Source of the DNA: Nitrobacter hamburgensis X14
GTDB taxonomy: Bacteria; Pseudomonadota; Alphaproteobacteria; Rhizobiales; Xanthobacteraceae
DNA length: 64,000 nt
Direction: 5' to 3'
Assembly (NCBI RefSeq): GCF_000013885.1
Contig: NC_007964.1
Coordinates: 62,001-126,000, forward strand
A program made the position numbers and the translations under genes. Below are positions 44,846-55,376 of the stretch, one piece after another (the first letter of the stretch is position 1; each line of letters begins with the position of its first letter). Under the pieces are notes generated by a model that made no database searches, had not been told where the DNA came from, and worked only from the letters and a program-made list of their open reading frames with translations.

Positions 44846-44922
44846 CTAGTGTGGTTTGGGTTCAGAAGTTCGCTTGACGGACTCGCCAGGGGAATGAGCG
44901 AACTTCTGAACCACCACACTAG
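44846..44922. repeat. Palindromic element CTAGTGTGGTT...
   Basis: Left arm CTAGTGTGGTTTGGGTTCAG.. (44846-44875), right arm GAGCGAACTTCTGAACC.. (44896-44922). It shares AGAAGTTCGC/CGAAGTTCGC and the CTAGTG ends with the element at 44658 but differs elsewhere with matching changes on both arms. No gene is seen in 44598-45022. Confidence 0.88.
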
Positions 44923-45022
44923 CGCGGCGGCGATATCTGTTAGACCTCGCCCGGGAAAAAGCGATATCCGCGGCGGCGCAAAGCGCTGTAAAAGGACCGC
45001 ATCGGACGGACAGGACGAGACA

Positions 45023-45859
45023 TTGAGCAGACACGTGACACATTCATCCGCGGCCCGCCGTCCGATCCGCATTCGCGCGCGCCCCGGCAGGGTCTGGCTC
45101 GCTGCGGCGCTGACCGCAAGTCTTTTAGTTCCGCCCGCTCTCGCACAAGCCATTCCGATTCCGCGACCGGCCCCCAAGGCGCGCGACGTCGCGCCCGTGG
45201 CGAAACTTTTGGACACCGTCGAACCGGAGGTCACCGGGACGACGCAGCCGCCCGACCCGATCATTCCCGACCGGCGCCGCAACGTACCGGCAAATATTTT
45301 CGCAACCTTCAGCGCCGATCAGAAGGCGGCGGCGGCGCGAGTCAGCGCCTATCTGTCGTCGCTGCGCACGCTTGCCGGAAACTTCGTGCAGGTCGGTCCC
45401 GACGGCAGCCGCTCGACCGGCGAATTCTACATTCAGAAGCCGGGCAAGGTGCGGTTCGAATACGACCCTCCGTCGCCGATCGCGATGATCTCCGACGGTT
45501 CGTCGCTCGTCGTTCGCGACACCAAGCTCGCGACCCAGGATATCTATCCGCTGTCGCAGACGCCGCTGCGCTATCTGCTGTCGGACCGCATCGACCTGAT
45601 GAAGGACACCAACGTCGTCAGCGTGACGTCGGACGATCTCTACATCAGCGTCACCATCGAGGAAAAGCAGGCGCTGATCGGAACCTCCCGCCTGATGCTG
45701 ATGGTCGGCGCCAAGGACGGCAAGCTCAAGCAGTGGACCGTGACCGATCCGCAAGGGTACGACACCACGGTGGCGATCTACAATCTGAACACCACGGCGA
45801 AGCTCGATCCCGCCTTGTTCAAGATCGACTATACCCGGTATCCGACCTCGAACAATTGA
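45023..45859 (+). CDS. lolA: Outer-membrane lipoprotein carrier protein LolA
   Basis: 278 residues with a signal peptide (hydrophobic VWLAAALTASLLVPPALAQA, preceded by Arg-rich residues). The LolA fold follows: AYLSSLRTLAGNFVQVGPDG, STGEFYIQKPGKVRFEYDPP, LSQTPLRYLL. LolA ferries lipoproteins across the periplasm to LolB. The start is uncertain: TTG at 45023 has AGGACGAGAC upstream and is preferred; GTG at 45035 is the alternative. Earlier starts at 44840 would translate a palindromic repeat and are rejected. Confidence 0.88.
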   Translation: MSRHVTHSSAARRPIRIRARPGRVWLAAALTASLLVPPALAQAIPIPRPAPKARDVAPVAKLLDTVEPEVTGTTQPPDPIIPDRRRNVPANIFATFSADQKAAAARVSAYLSSLRTLAGNFVQVGPDGSRSTGEFYIQKPGKVRFEYDPPSPIAMISDGSSLVVRDTKLATQDIYPLSQTPLRYLLSDRIDLMKDTNVVSVTSDDLYISVTIEEKQALIGTSRLMLMVGAKDGKLKQWTVTDPQGYDTTVAIYNLNTTAKLDPALFKIDYTRYPTSNN

Positions 45860-45879
45860 AGCGCGGCGACGCGCACAGG

Positions 45880-45966
45880 GTCATCACCGGGCTTGAGCCG
45901 GTGATCCATCCAAAAATCTCAAGGGTCGAATAGTGATGGATACGCGGGTCAAGCCCGCGTATGACG
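45880..45966. repeat. GTCATCACCGG palindromic repeat
   Basis: Hairpin TCACCGGGCTTGAGCCGGTGA, spacer, and hairpin ATACGCGGGTCAAGCCCGCGTAT, ending GACGG. It lies between lolA and xth. Confidence 0.75.
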
Positions 45967-46001
45967 GCAAGCAAACTTGTCGACGGCTTCGCCAGAAATC
46001 C

Positions 46002-46817
46002 ATGCAGATCACCCTCACGACCTGGAATGTCAATTCGGTGCGGCTGCGCATCGATCTCGTTGCGAAGTTTCTGAAAGCGCAACGGCCGGACGTGCTGTGC
46101 CTGCAGGAGACCAAATGCCCCGACGACGCCTTTCCGCTGAAACGCTTCCGCCGGCTCGGCTATGAGCACGTCGCGCTCAACGGGCAGAAGGGCTATCACG
46201 GGGTCGCCGTGGTCTCGAAGCTGCCGTTCGACGCCAGCAACATCCGCACCTTCTGCGACAAGATCGATTCACGCCATGTCGGCGTGACCCTCGGCGGCGA
46301 GGCGGGTCTCGCCGCGCCGCTGGTGCTGCACAACTTCTATGTGCCGGCGGGCGGCGACATTCCCGACCCCGCGCTCAACCCGAAGTTCGCCCACAAGCTG
46401 CAATTCCTCGACGAGATGAAAGCCTGCACACCGCTGCATCCGCGCGACGGCGACCGCCATGTCCTGGTCGGCGACCTCAATGTCGCGCCGCATGAGCACG
46501 ACGTCTGGTCGCACAAGCAACTCCTGAAGATCGTCTCGCACACGCCGGTCGAATGCGAGAAGCTGCTCGGCTTGCAGAGTCACGGCAACTGGGTCGACAT
46601 CGCGCGCGCGCGGATTCCGATGTCGGAGAAAGTCTATACGTGGTGGAGCTATCGCGCCGCCGACTGGGTTGCCGCCAATCGCGGCCGCAGGCTCGATCAC
46701 ATCTGGGTTTCGGAGGCGCTGCGCGGCGGAATCCGGGACTTCCGCATCACCCGCGCCGCCCGCGGCTGGGAGCGTCCGTCCGATCATGTGCCGGTGACGG
46801 CGGTGATCGAGGTATGA
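46002..46817 (+). CDS. xth: Exodeoxyribonuclease III
   Basis: 271 residues of the endonuclease/exonuclease/phosphatase fold. Catalytic segments: ITLTTWNVNSVRLRI at the start, LCLQETKCPDDAFP, YHGVAVVSKLPF, VLVGDLNVAPHEHDV and PSDHVPVTAVIE at the end. It repairs abasic sites and 3' blocks. The start MQITLTTWN is the usual N-terminus; an earlier ATG at 45933 would read through a repeat. Confidence 0.93.
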   Translation: MQITLTTWNVNSVRLRIDLVAKFLKAQRPDVLCLQETKCPDDAFPLKRFRRLGYEHVALNGQKGYHGVAVVSKLPFDASNIRTFCDKIDSRHVGVTLGGEAGLAAPLVLHNFYVPAGGDIPDPALNPKFAHKLQFLDEMKACTPLHPRDGDRHVLVGDLNVAPHEHDVWSHKQLLKIVSHTPVECEKLLGLQSHGNWVDIARARIPMSEKVYTWWSYRAADWVAANRGRRLDHIWVSEALRGGIRDFRITRAARGWERPSDHVPVTAVIEV

Positions 46818-46886
46818 CGTTGCAAGCAGAGCGCGCCACGCATCCCTCCCCCTTGCGGGGAGGGAGATGCGGAAGCGCTGTCTATT

Positions 46887-47336
46887 TCAGCCACTCAGCT
46901 TCGCCGACGCCATCAGGATATCGCCGGTCGTTTGCCGGGTGCGATTGGCGAGTTCGTCGCGAAGGCGGCGGGCGGCGGCGGGATCGCTGTCGAGCACGCG
47001 CAGGAACAGGGTGCGCGGAATGCGGATCGCCATCGAATATTCCAGCGCGGTCGCGGTGGCCGGCCGCGACATCGGGACGATCAGGGCCAACTCGCCGATG
47101 AGCGTGCCGCGTTCGGCGACGACTTCCCGATCGCGGCCGTCCTCGACATGAATGCGAAAGCCGCCTTCCTGAACGACGTATCCTGCGTCCGCCTCGTCGC
47201 CGGCGCGAAACAGGATCGAACCGCGGGCGAACTGCTGCTGTTCGGCGCCGATGGCGAGCACGCGCAACGCCTCGGCGCCCAACAGGCGCAGAGTCGGAAC
47301 GCGCTCAAGCAGGACAACGTCATCGTCGATCGACAT
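46887..47336 (-). CDS. Cyclic nucleotide-binding domain protein
   Basis: 149 residues forming one cNMP-binding domain without DNA-binding or catalytic part. The phosphate-binding cassette is GELALIVPMSRPATATA, keeping the Glu and the Arg that contact the cyclic nucleotide. It is 84 nt downstream of the response-regulator gene on the same strand. In Brucella a cAMP-dependent-kinase-regulatory-subunit-like gene lies next to otpR, which supports a conserved pair; the molecular function is unknown. A CTCCCCC-TTGC-GGGGAG hairpin (46841-46869) between this gene and xth may end both transcripts. Confidence 0.8.
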   Translation of the reverse strand: MSIDDDVVLLERVPTLRLLGAEALRVLAIGAEQQQFARGSILFRAGDEADAGYVVQEGGFRIHVEDGRDREVVAERGTLIGELALIVPMSRPATATALEYSMAIRIPRTLFLRVLDSDPAAARRLRDELANRTRQTTGDILMASAKLSG

Positions 47337-47420
47337 GCAAGACCAGTGCGGCGATCCATGCGGGGGACCGTCCAAAAGCTGTTTTGACGAGAGCTGATAC
47401 GAATCGTCAACCCAAAAGTA

Positions 47421-48107
47421 TCACGGCACCAGCTTGTAGCCACCCGCTTCCGTCACCAGAATCTCCGGATTGGCGGCGTCTTTCTCGATCTTCTGGCGCA
47501 ACCGGTAAATGTGGGTTTCCAGCGTGTGGGTGGTGACGCCGGAGTTGTAGCCCCACACCTCCTGCAGCAGCGTCTCGCGCGACACCGGCATCTGGCCGGC
47601 GCGGTACAGGAAGCGCAGGATCGCGGTCTCCTTTTCGGTCAACCGCACCTTCTTGGCGGTGGCGGTCGTCAGCATCTTGGAGCCGGGCCGGAAACTGTAG
47701 TGCCCGACCGAAAACACCGCGTCCTCGCTGGCCTCGTGCTGACGCAACTGCGCGCGGATGCGCGCCAAAAGCACCGCGAAGCGGAACGGTTTGGCGATAT
47801 AGTCATTGGCGCCGGATTCAAGGCCCAGAATCGTGTCCGAGTCGGTGTCGTGACCGGTGAGCATGATGATCGGCGCCTTGAAGCCGCCCTTGCGCAGGCT
47901 GCGCACCACCTCGCGCCCGTCGGTATCGGGCAGGCCGACGTCCATCAGCACCAGATCGGGCGAATGAGCCTTGGCGGCGCTGGCGCCCTTCGCGCCCGTG
48001 TCAACGGCGGAGGCCTCGAATTCCTCATGCAGCGACAGTTGCTCGACCAGCGTGTCGCGCAGATCGGTATCGTCGTCCACGATCAGGATTTTGCGGGCGT
48101 TAGCCAT
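47421..48107 (-). CDS. cenR: OmpR-family response regulator, CenR/OtpR-like
   Basis: 228 residues. The receiver domain has phospho-acceptor Asp56 (DLVLMDVGLPDTDG), acidic DDD at 11-13, Thr84 (IMLTGHD) and Lys106 (DYIAKPFRF). The C-terminal winged helix ends THTLETHIYRLRQKIE. The sequence EQLSLHEEFEAS and the neighbouring cNMP-binding gene match CenR of Caulobacter and OtpR of Brucella, which control the cell envelope. The name rests on recalled similarity and context; no histidine kinase is adjacent. Confidence 0.7.
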   Translation of the reverse strand: MANARKILIVDDDTDLRDTLVEQLSLHEEFEASAVDTGAKGASAAKAHSPDLVLMDVGLPDTDGREVVRSLRKGGFKAPIIMLTGHDTDSDTILGLESGANDYIAKPFRFAVLLARIRAQLRQHEASEDAVFSVGHYSFRPGSKMLTTATAKKVRLTEKETAILRFLYRAGQMPVSRETLLQEVWGYNSGVTTHTLETHIYRLRQKIEKDAANPEILVTEAGGYKLVP

Positions 48108-48255
48108 CTATGCGATCCTCCTGGCGGCGAGAACAGCCGGCGGAAACGCCGGCCACACTTCATAAGGTCGTGTAAGTCGTGATTCGGCCGGGCGTATGAA
48201 CTAGTAGCGATTCACCATCTGAACGGAGTCTACTCCAGAACCGGCGGGAATTTGG

Positions 48256-48897
48256 ATGAATGTTCCTGTGGTGACGTGCAGGACCGATGTTTCTGCCGCA
48301 GAGTGGGCGAGACCTCCTCATTCCATGCAAAACTCAGGTTTTTCAACGTCTTGTACCACACATTCCCGTGATCGGCCACTTGCGGCGATCCATGTCCGGG
48401 CCGCGGCCGGCCGGCCGGAGCGGGGCTGGCTGATCGCGGAGGGTCGGGCTTTTCCGGTGGCGCTCGGCCGCGGCGGCATCCGCGCCAACAAACGCGAGGG
48501 CGACGGCGGCACGCCGCGGGGGATTTTCCGGCCTATCCGGCTATGGTGGCGCCCCGACCGGCACCCGCGGCCGCGCACGTTCCTGCCGGTGCGCCCCATC
48601 ACGCCCACTGATGCCTGGTGTGAAGATCCGGCCGACCGGCACTACAACCGGCCAATCCGGCTGACGCGCGACGCGAGCGGCGACCGGCTGACGCGCGACG
48701 ATCATCTCTACGACTTCATCATTGAGATCGACCACAACACCCGCCCTCGAATCGCCGGGCGCGGCAGCGCCGTGTTCCTGCATCTGGCGCGCGACAACTT
48801 CGGCCCGACCGCCGGATGCGTGGCGATGACGCGGTCGGCGATGCTGCGGCTGCTGCTGCGGCGGATCGGCCCCCGCACGAAAATTGTGATCGGGTAA
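48256..48897 (+). CDS. L,D-transpeptidase (YkuD family)
   Basis: 213 residues from the first ATG; a start at 48325 (MQNSGFST) is equally possible. The catalytic motif is complete: AVFLHLARDNFGPTAGCVAMT with His and the nucleophilic Cys. Such enzymes form 3-3 peptidoglycan cross-links or attach lipoproteins; this short, Arg-rich member has no obvious signal peptide from either start, so its location is unclear. It is divergent from the CenR-like regulator with a 148-nt gap, which may hold shared control sites. Confidence 0.82.
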   Translation: MNVPVVTCRTDVSAAEWARPPHSMQNSGFSTSCTTHSRDRPLAAIHVRAAAGRPERGWLIAEGRAFPVALGRGGIRANKREGDGGTPRGIFRPIRLWWRPDRHPRPRTFLPVRPITPTDAWCEDPADRHYNRPIRLTRDASGDRLTRDDHLYDFIIEIDHNTRPRIAGRGSAVFLHLARDNFGPTAGCVAMTRSAMLRLLLRRIGPRTKIVIG

Positions 48898-48931
48898 GTA
48901 ATTCACATTGAGATGGAAACGCTATTGCCGT

Positions 48932-48987
48932 CGTCATTGCCGGGCTTGAAGAGCGGATGGATGCCCGGATCAAGTCCGGGCATGACG
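48932..48987. repeat. CGTCATTGCCGGG palindromic repeat
   Basis: CGTCATTGCCGGGCTTGAAG at the left, GCCCGGATCAAGTCCGGGC hairpin and ATGACG at the right; lies in the convergent gap between the L,D-transpeptidase and yggS. Confidence 0.75.
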
Positions 48988-49016
48988 AAGACTGAATTTC
49001 ATCAAAGATATGGTCT

Positions 49017-49694
49017 CTACCGCGTCCCGAAAATCGCCGAGCCGACCCGCACATGGGTCGCGCCCAGGGCGATCGCTATGGCAAAGTCCGCGCTCATGCC
49101 CATCGAAAGTTGCGTCAACCCGTTGCGTTTCGCGATCTTGGCGGTGAGCGCGAAGTGCGGCGCCGGCGCATCGTCGGCCGGCGGAATGCACATCAGCCCC
49201 GAGATCGTCAGCCCGTAGGTATCGCGGCAGGCCGCGATAAAGGCGTCGGCATCCGATGGCGCGACGCCGGCTTTCTGCGGTTCCTCCCCCGTGTTGATCT
49301 GCACGAACAGATCCGGCCGCCGGTTTTGGCTGGCGATTTCTTTGGCCAACGCCGCGCAAATACTCGGGCGGTCGACCGAATGGATGGCATCGAACAATCC
49401 GACGGCGTCCTTCGCCTTGTTGGACTGCAGCGGTCCGATCAGATGCAGCGCGATGCCGGGATGTGCGGCCATCAGCTCGGGCCACTTACGCTGGGCCTCC
49501 TGCACGCGATTTTCCCCGAAAACCTGCTGGCCTGCGGCAATCACCGGCGCAATCGCGTCCGTATCGAAGGTTTTCGACACCGCCACCAGCGTCACCGAAG
49601 AGCGTTCGCACCGTGCATCCCGGCAGGCGCGGACGATCTCGGCTTCAACCGAAGCAAGACCGCTTGTTGCGGGCGCCGCGTTGTCAGTGGTCAT
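49017..49694 (-). CDS. yggS: YggS-family PLP homeostasis protein
   Basis: 225 residues, TIM-barrel PLP protein. The PLP lysine is Lys41 (VTLVAVSKTF); FGENRVQEAQRKW, LHLIGPLQSNKAK, FVQINTGEEPQKAG and LSMGMSADFAIAIALGATHVRVG are the family landmarks. YggS/PLPHP binds and hands over pyridoxal phosphate and affects amino-acid balance. It stands 34 nt upstream of no same-strand partner; the glutathione transferase gene ends 33 nt before its start. Confidence 0.94.
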   Translation of the reverse strand: MTTDNAAPATSGLASVEAEIVRACRDARCERSSVTLVAVSKTFDTDAIAPVIAAGQQVFGENRVQEAQRKWPELMAAHPGIALHLIGPLQSNKAKDAVGLFDAIHSVDRPSICAALAKEIASQNRRPDLFVQINTGEEPQKAGVAPSDADAFIAACRDTYGLTISGLMCIPPADDAPAPHFALTAKIAKRNGLTQLSMGMSADFAIAIALGATHVRVGSAIFGTR

Positions 49695-49727
49695 TTTAAT
49701 TCAGCCGCCTTGATCAAGCCGCCCCGC

Positions 49728-50432
49728 CTACCCCCGCGCCGGAATCCCGAGGCCGCGCTGCACCGCCGGCCGCGCCAGACCCCGCTCCAGCCAGTCCGCA
49801 ACATTCCCGAACCGGTCGAACCCGACGATCTCGCGCGCCTCGTAAAACCCGATCAGATTGCGCACCCAGCCGAACATCGCAATATCCGCGATGGTGTAGT
49901 CGTCGCCGACGAACCATTGGCGATTCGCCAAATGCCCGTCCATGACGCCGAGCAGCCGCTTCGATTCCGCCACGTAGCGATCGCGCGGTCGCTTGTCCTC
50001 GAATTTTTTGCCCGCGAACTTGTTAAAAAACCCGACCTGCCCGAACATCGGCCCGACGCCGCCCATCTGGAAGTGCAGCCACTGGATGGTCTGCCAGCGA
50101 CGGGCCGGGTCAGCCGGCAGGAATTGTCCGGTCTTCTCGGCGAGATATTGCAGGATCGCCCCGGACTCGAACAGGCCGAACGGCTTGCCGCCGGGGCCAT
50201 CGGGATCGACAATAGCCGGGATCTTGCCGTTGGGATTGAGCGACAGGAACTCCGGCGTCTTCTGGTCGTCCTTGCCGAAATCGACCAGATGCGGCTCGTA
50301 GGGCAGCGCGGTTTCCTCCAGCATGATCGAGACCTTCACGCCATTCGGCGTCGGCAGCGAATAGAGCTGCAAGCGACCCGGATCGGCGGCCGGCCAGCGG
50401 CGGGTGATCGGAAAAGCTGAGAGGTCGGCCAT
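49728..50432 (-). CDS. Glutathione S-transferase family protein
   Basis: 234 residues. N-terminal thioredoxin-like domain with LQLYSLPTPNGVKVSIMLEE, the cis-Pro NPNGKIPAIVDP and the glutathione-binding LFESGAILQYLAEK; the C-terminal helical domain includes DDYTIADIAMFGWV. The TPNG.KV motif resembles the YfcG/YghU disulfide-bond reductase group. The start at 50432 has GGAG seven bases upstream; a longer frame exists but is Arg-rich and unlikely. Substrate unknown. Confidence 0.88.
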   Translation of the reverse strand: MADLSAFPITRRWPAADPGRLQLYSLPTPNGVKVSIMLEETALPYEPHLVDFGKDDQKTPEFLSLNPNGKIPAIVDPDGPGGKPFGLFESGAILQYLAEKTGQFLPADPARRWQTIQWLHFQMGGVGPMFGQVGFFNKFAGKKFEDKRPRDRYVAESKRLLGVMDGHLANRQWFVGDDYTIADIAMFGWVRNLIGFYEAREIVGFDRFGNVADWLERGLARPAVQRGLGIPARG

Positions 50433-50585
50433 TGGGTCACTCCGGAAGGCGGGGGTCTCCCGCTTACACCGCAAAACCACACCGGTTGCAAACCGCACCG
50501 CAACGCGCGTCCGCCCCGTTGACCCCCGGTCCGCTTTCATGGCCTAGTCGAGCGCCCGCAAATCACGAAAAAACGCTGCGATTCC

Positions 50586-53208
<2,623 letters not shown>

Positions 53209-53222
<14 letters not shown>

Positions 53223-53793
53223 GTTGTCGGCTCGACCGGCTCGATCATGGCTTAGTCCGCGCATCGCGGCACGGCTGGGCGTCGTCGCAGTGCTGGCCGC
53301 CCTGACGGCCGGTTGCTTCCGTCCGATGTATGCCGAACACGCCGACGGCAGCCCGGCCCTTCGCGACAAGCTGATGGGCGTGGAGTTGCTGCCGGTCGAC
53401 AAACCCAACGCGTCCCGGGATGCCCGGATCGGGGTCGCCATTCGCAACGCGCTCGCGTTCAAGCTTTACGGCGGCGCCACCGGCGCGCCACCAACGCACC
53501 AGCTCAAGATCCGCTTCACGACCAGCCGCTCGTCGCTGATGCTCGATCCTCGCACCGCCCTGCCCTCCAACGAGAGCTACGGCATCGACGCGAGCTACCA
53601 GTTGATCGAGGTTGCAACCGGCAAGACCGTCCTGAGCGCGAGCACCTTCGCCCGCACCTCCTACGACATTCCCGGCCAGCTCCAGCGTTTCGCCCGCGCG
53701 CGCGCCTATCGTGACGCCGAAGACCGCGCCGCGCAGGAAATCGCCGATAACATCAACACGCGGCTGGCATCGTTCTTCTACGCCGGCACCTGA
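53209..53793 (+). CDS. lptE: LPS-assembly lipoprotein LptE
   Basis: 194 residues. A lipoprotein signal with lipobox LTAGC places the lipidated Cys at residue 36. The rest is weakly conserved as usual for LptE, with GYGIDASYQL-like beta segments and a C-terminal helix AAQEIADNINTRLASFF. LptE plugs the LptD barrel that inserts lipopolysaccharide in the outer membrane. Position between leuS and holA is the strongest support. The ATG lies within the end of leuS; a later TTG start is possible. Confidence 0.85.
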
Positions 53794-53804
53794 TCGCCCA
53801 GTGA

Positions 53805-54833
53805 ATGGTCGCGCTGCGCGGAAAAGACGTCGACAGCTTTCTCGCCCGGCCCGATCCCGGACGCCCGATCATCCTGCTTTACGGCCCCGATGCCGGCCTG
53901 GTGCGCGAGCGCGCCGACGCCCTGATGGCCTCGGCCGTCGACGATCCCAGCGATCCGTTTTCGCTGGTGCGGCTCGACGGCGACGATCTCGCTACTGAGC
54001 CGTCGCGTCTTGTCGATGAGGCGATGACGGTGCCGCTGTTCGGCGGCCGCCGCGCCATTCGCGTCAAGGCCGGCACGCGCAATTTTGCTGGCGGTATCGA
54101 AACGCTGGCGGACTCCGCGATCCAGGATTGCCGGATCGTGATCGAGGCCGGCGAGCTGCGGCCCGAAGCGCCGCTGCGCAAGGCCTGCGAGCGCGCGAAG
54201 AACGCGGTGGCGATCGCCTGCTATCCCGACACCGAACGCGATCTGGCGCGGTTGATCGACGACGAGTTGCGGCTCTCGAACCTGAAGATCGCACCCGACG
54301 CCCGCGCCACGCTGATGTCTTTGCTCGGCGGCGACCGTCAGGCCTCGCGCAACGAACTGCGCAAGATCGCGCTTTATGCTCATGGACAGCGCGAGATCGC
54401 ACTGGACGACGTGATGGCTGTCGTCTCCGACGCATCCGACTTCAAGCTCGATCCCATCGTCGACGCTGCGTTCGCCGGACAGCCGGCCGTGGTCGAAACC
54501 GAATTCGCCAAGGCCATGGTCGCCGGCACCTATCCGGGCCTCGTCATTCTGGCCGCGCAACGTCAGGTCGCCGCCCTGCACAAGGCGGCGCTGGCGATGG
54601 AAGGCGGCGCGTCGGCCTCATCGGCCGCCGAGAGCGGATTTCCGCGGCTGCACTTTTCGCGCAAGACAGCGGTGGAAACGGCGCTGCGCAACTTCAGCGC
54701 CGCGCGGCTGCTCCAGGTGATGGATCAGCTTGCGGTTGCCGCCCTGGAGGCGCGCAAGCAGACGGTGCTGGCGCCCGTGATTGCACAGCGCGCGCTGATG
54801 TCGATCGCGGTGAACGCGCGGAGAAGGGGATGA
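53805..54833 (+). CDS. holA: DNA polymerase III delta subunit
   Basis: 342 residues. Clamp-loader AAA+ like fold: IILLYGPDAGLVRERADAL at the N-terminus, SRLVDEAMTVPLFGGRRAI, then GGDRQASRNELRKIALYA and the helical C-domain FSAARLLQVMDQLA. Delta opens the beta clamp. It follows lptE by 11 nt. Two repeats follow its stop before the convergent GIY-YIG gene. Confidence 0.93.
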   Translation: MVALRGKDVDSFLARPDPGRPIILLYGPDAGLVRERADALMASAVDDPSDPFSLVRLDGDDLATEPSRLVDEAMTVPLFGGRRAIRVKAGTRNFAGGIETLADSAIQDCRIVIEAGELRPEAPLRKACERAKNAVAIACYPDTERDLARLIDDELRLSNLKIAPDARATLMSLLGGDRQASRNELRKIALYAHGQREIALDDVMAVVSDASDFKLDPIVDAAFAGQPAVVETEFAKAMVAGTYPGLVILAAQRQVAALHKAALAMEGGASASSAAESGFPRLHFSRKTAVETALRNFSAARLLQVMDQLAVAALEARKQTVLAPVIAQRALMSIAVNARRRG

Positions 54834-54837
54834 CGGT

Positions 54838-54919
54838 CGTCATTGCGAGCGAAGCGAAGCAATCCAGGGACACAAGAAAAAGCTAGATTGCTTCGTCGCA
54901 TACGCACCTCGCAATGATG
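54838..54919. repeat. CATTGCGAG palindromic repeat (full copy)
   Basis: CGTCATTGCGAGCGAAGCGA, GCAATCCAG...TAGATTGCTTCG and CCTCGCAATGATG. It begins 4 nt after the holA stop. Confidence 0.85.
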
Positions 54920-54941
54920 GTGATTCAGCCACATCCTGCTT

Positions 54942-55043
54942 TAGAGCCTCGCTTCTGATGGAATCAGAAGCGAGGCTCTATGATTTTGAATTGACGCGTT
55001 TTCTTCACGCGAACCGGTGCCCACTTCGCTCGAAAACGCTCTA
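54942..55043. repeat. Two-hairpin intergenic repeat, short form
   Basis: Reverse orientation: TAGAGCCTCGCTTCTGA / TCAGAAGCGAGGCTC, then GCGTTTTC.. with centre complementary to GTGGGCACCGGTTCGCG and GAAAACGCTCTAG. Its last three bases (CTA GAA side) provide the stop codon of the GIY-YIG gene. Confidence 0.9.
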
Positions 55044-55328
55044 GAAAAGCGTTTCGAAGAGATCGTTCCACTCGGGATTGAGACCTTCAATCAACGCAAG
55101 CTTCTTCACACGGCTACCGGCCTTTATCTGCTTCTCGCGTGTAATTGCGTCGGTCATGGTCTCATGCGCCTCGTACCAAACGAGAATTTTGCACCCGTAT
55201 TTCTTTGAAAAGCCAGCAACCAAACTTTCTCGATGTTCGAAAATGCGACGCTGCAAATTCGCCGTGACGCCGGTGTAAAGCGTGCCATTGCGCTTGCTCG
55301 CTACAATATAAACGCACGGCTGTTTCAT
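55041..55328 (-). CDS. Small GIY-YIG domain protein (UPF0213-like)
   Basis: 95 residues forming one GIY-YIG domain: VYIVASKRNGTLYTGVTANL with the two Tyr of the motif, the Arg in LQRRIFEHRE, and Glu in REKQIKAGSR. Stand-alone small GIY-YIG proteins are frequent in bacteria; DNA targets are unknown. The stop codon TAG lies in the edge of a two-hairpin repeat, and the start is 7 nt from a half CATTGCGAG repeat, so the gene is boxed in by repeats. Frames upstream of 55328 only translate the repeat. Confidence 0.82.
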   Translation of the reverse strand: MKQPCVYIVASKRNGTLYTGVTANLQRRIFEHRESLVAGFSKKYGCKILVWYEAHETMTDAITREKQIKAGSRVKKLALIEGLNPEWNDLFETLF

Positions 55329-55334
55329 ACTGCA

Positions 55335-55366
55335 GCCTGGATTGCTTCGCTTCGCTCGCAATGACG
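55335..55366. repeat. Half copy of the CATTGCGAG repeat
   Basis: CCTGGATTGCTTCGCTTCGC... CGCAATGACG, the right arm only, between the GIY-YIG start and the parB stop. Confidence 0.75.
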
Positions 55367-55376
55367 AGCAGGGAGG

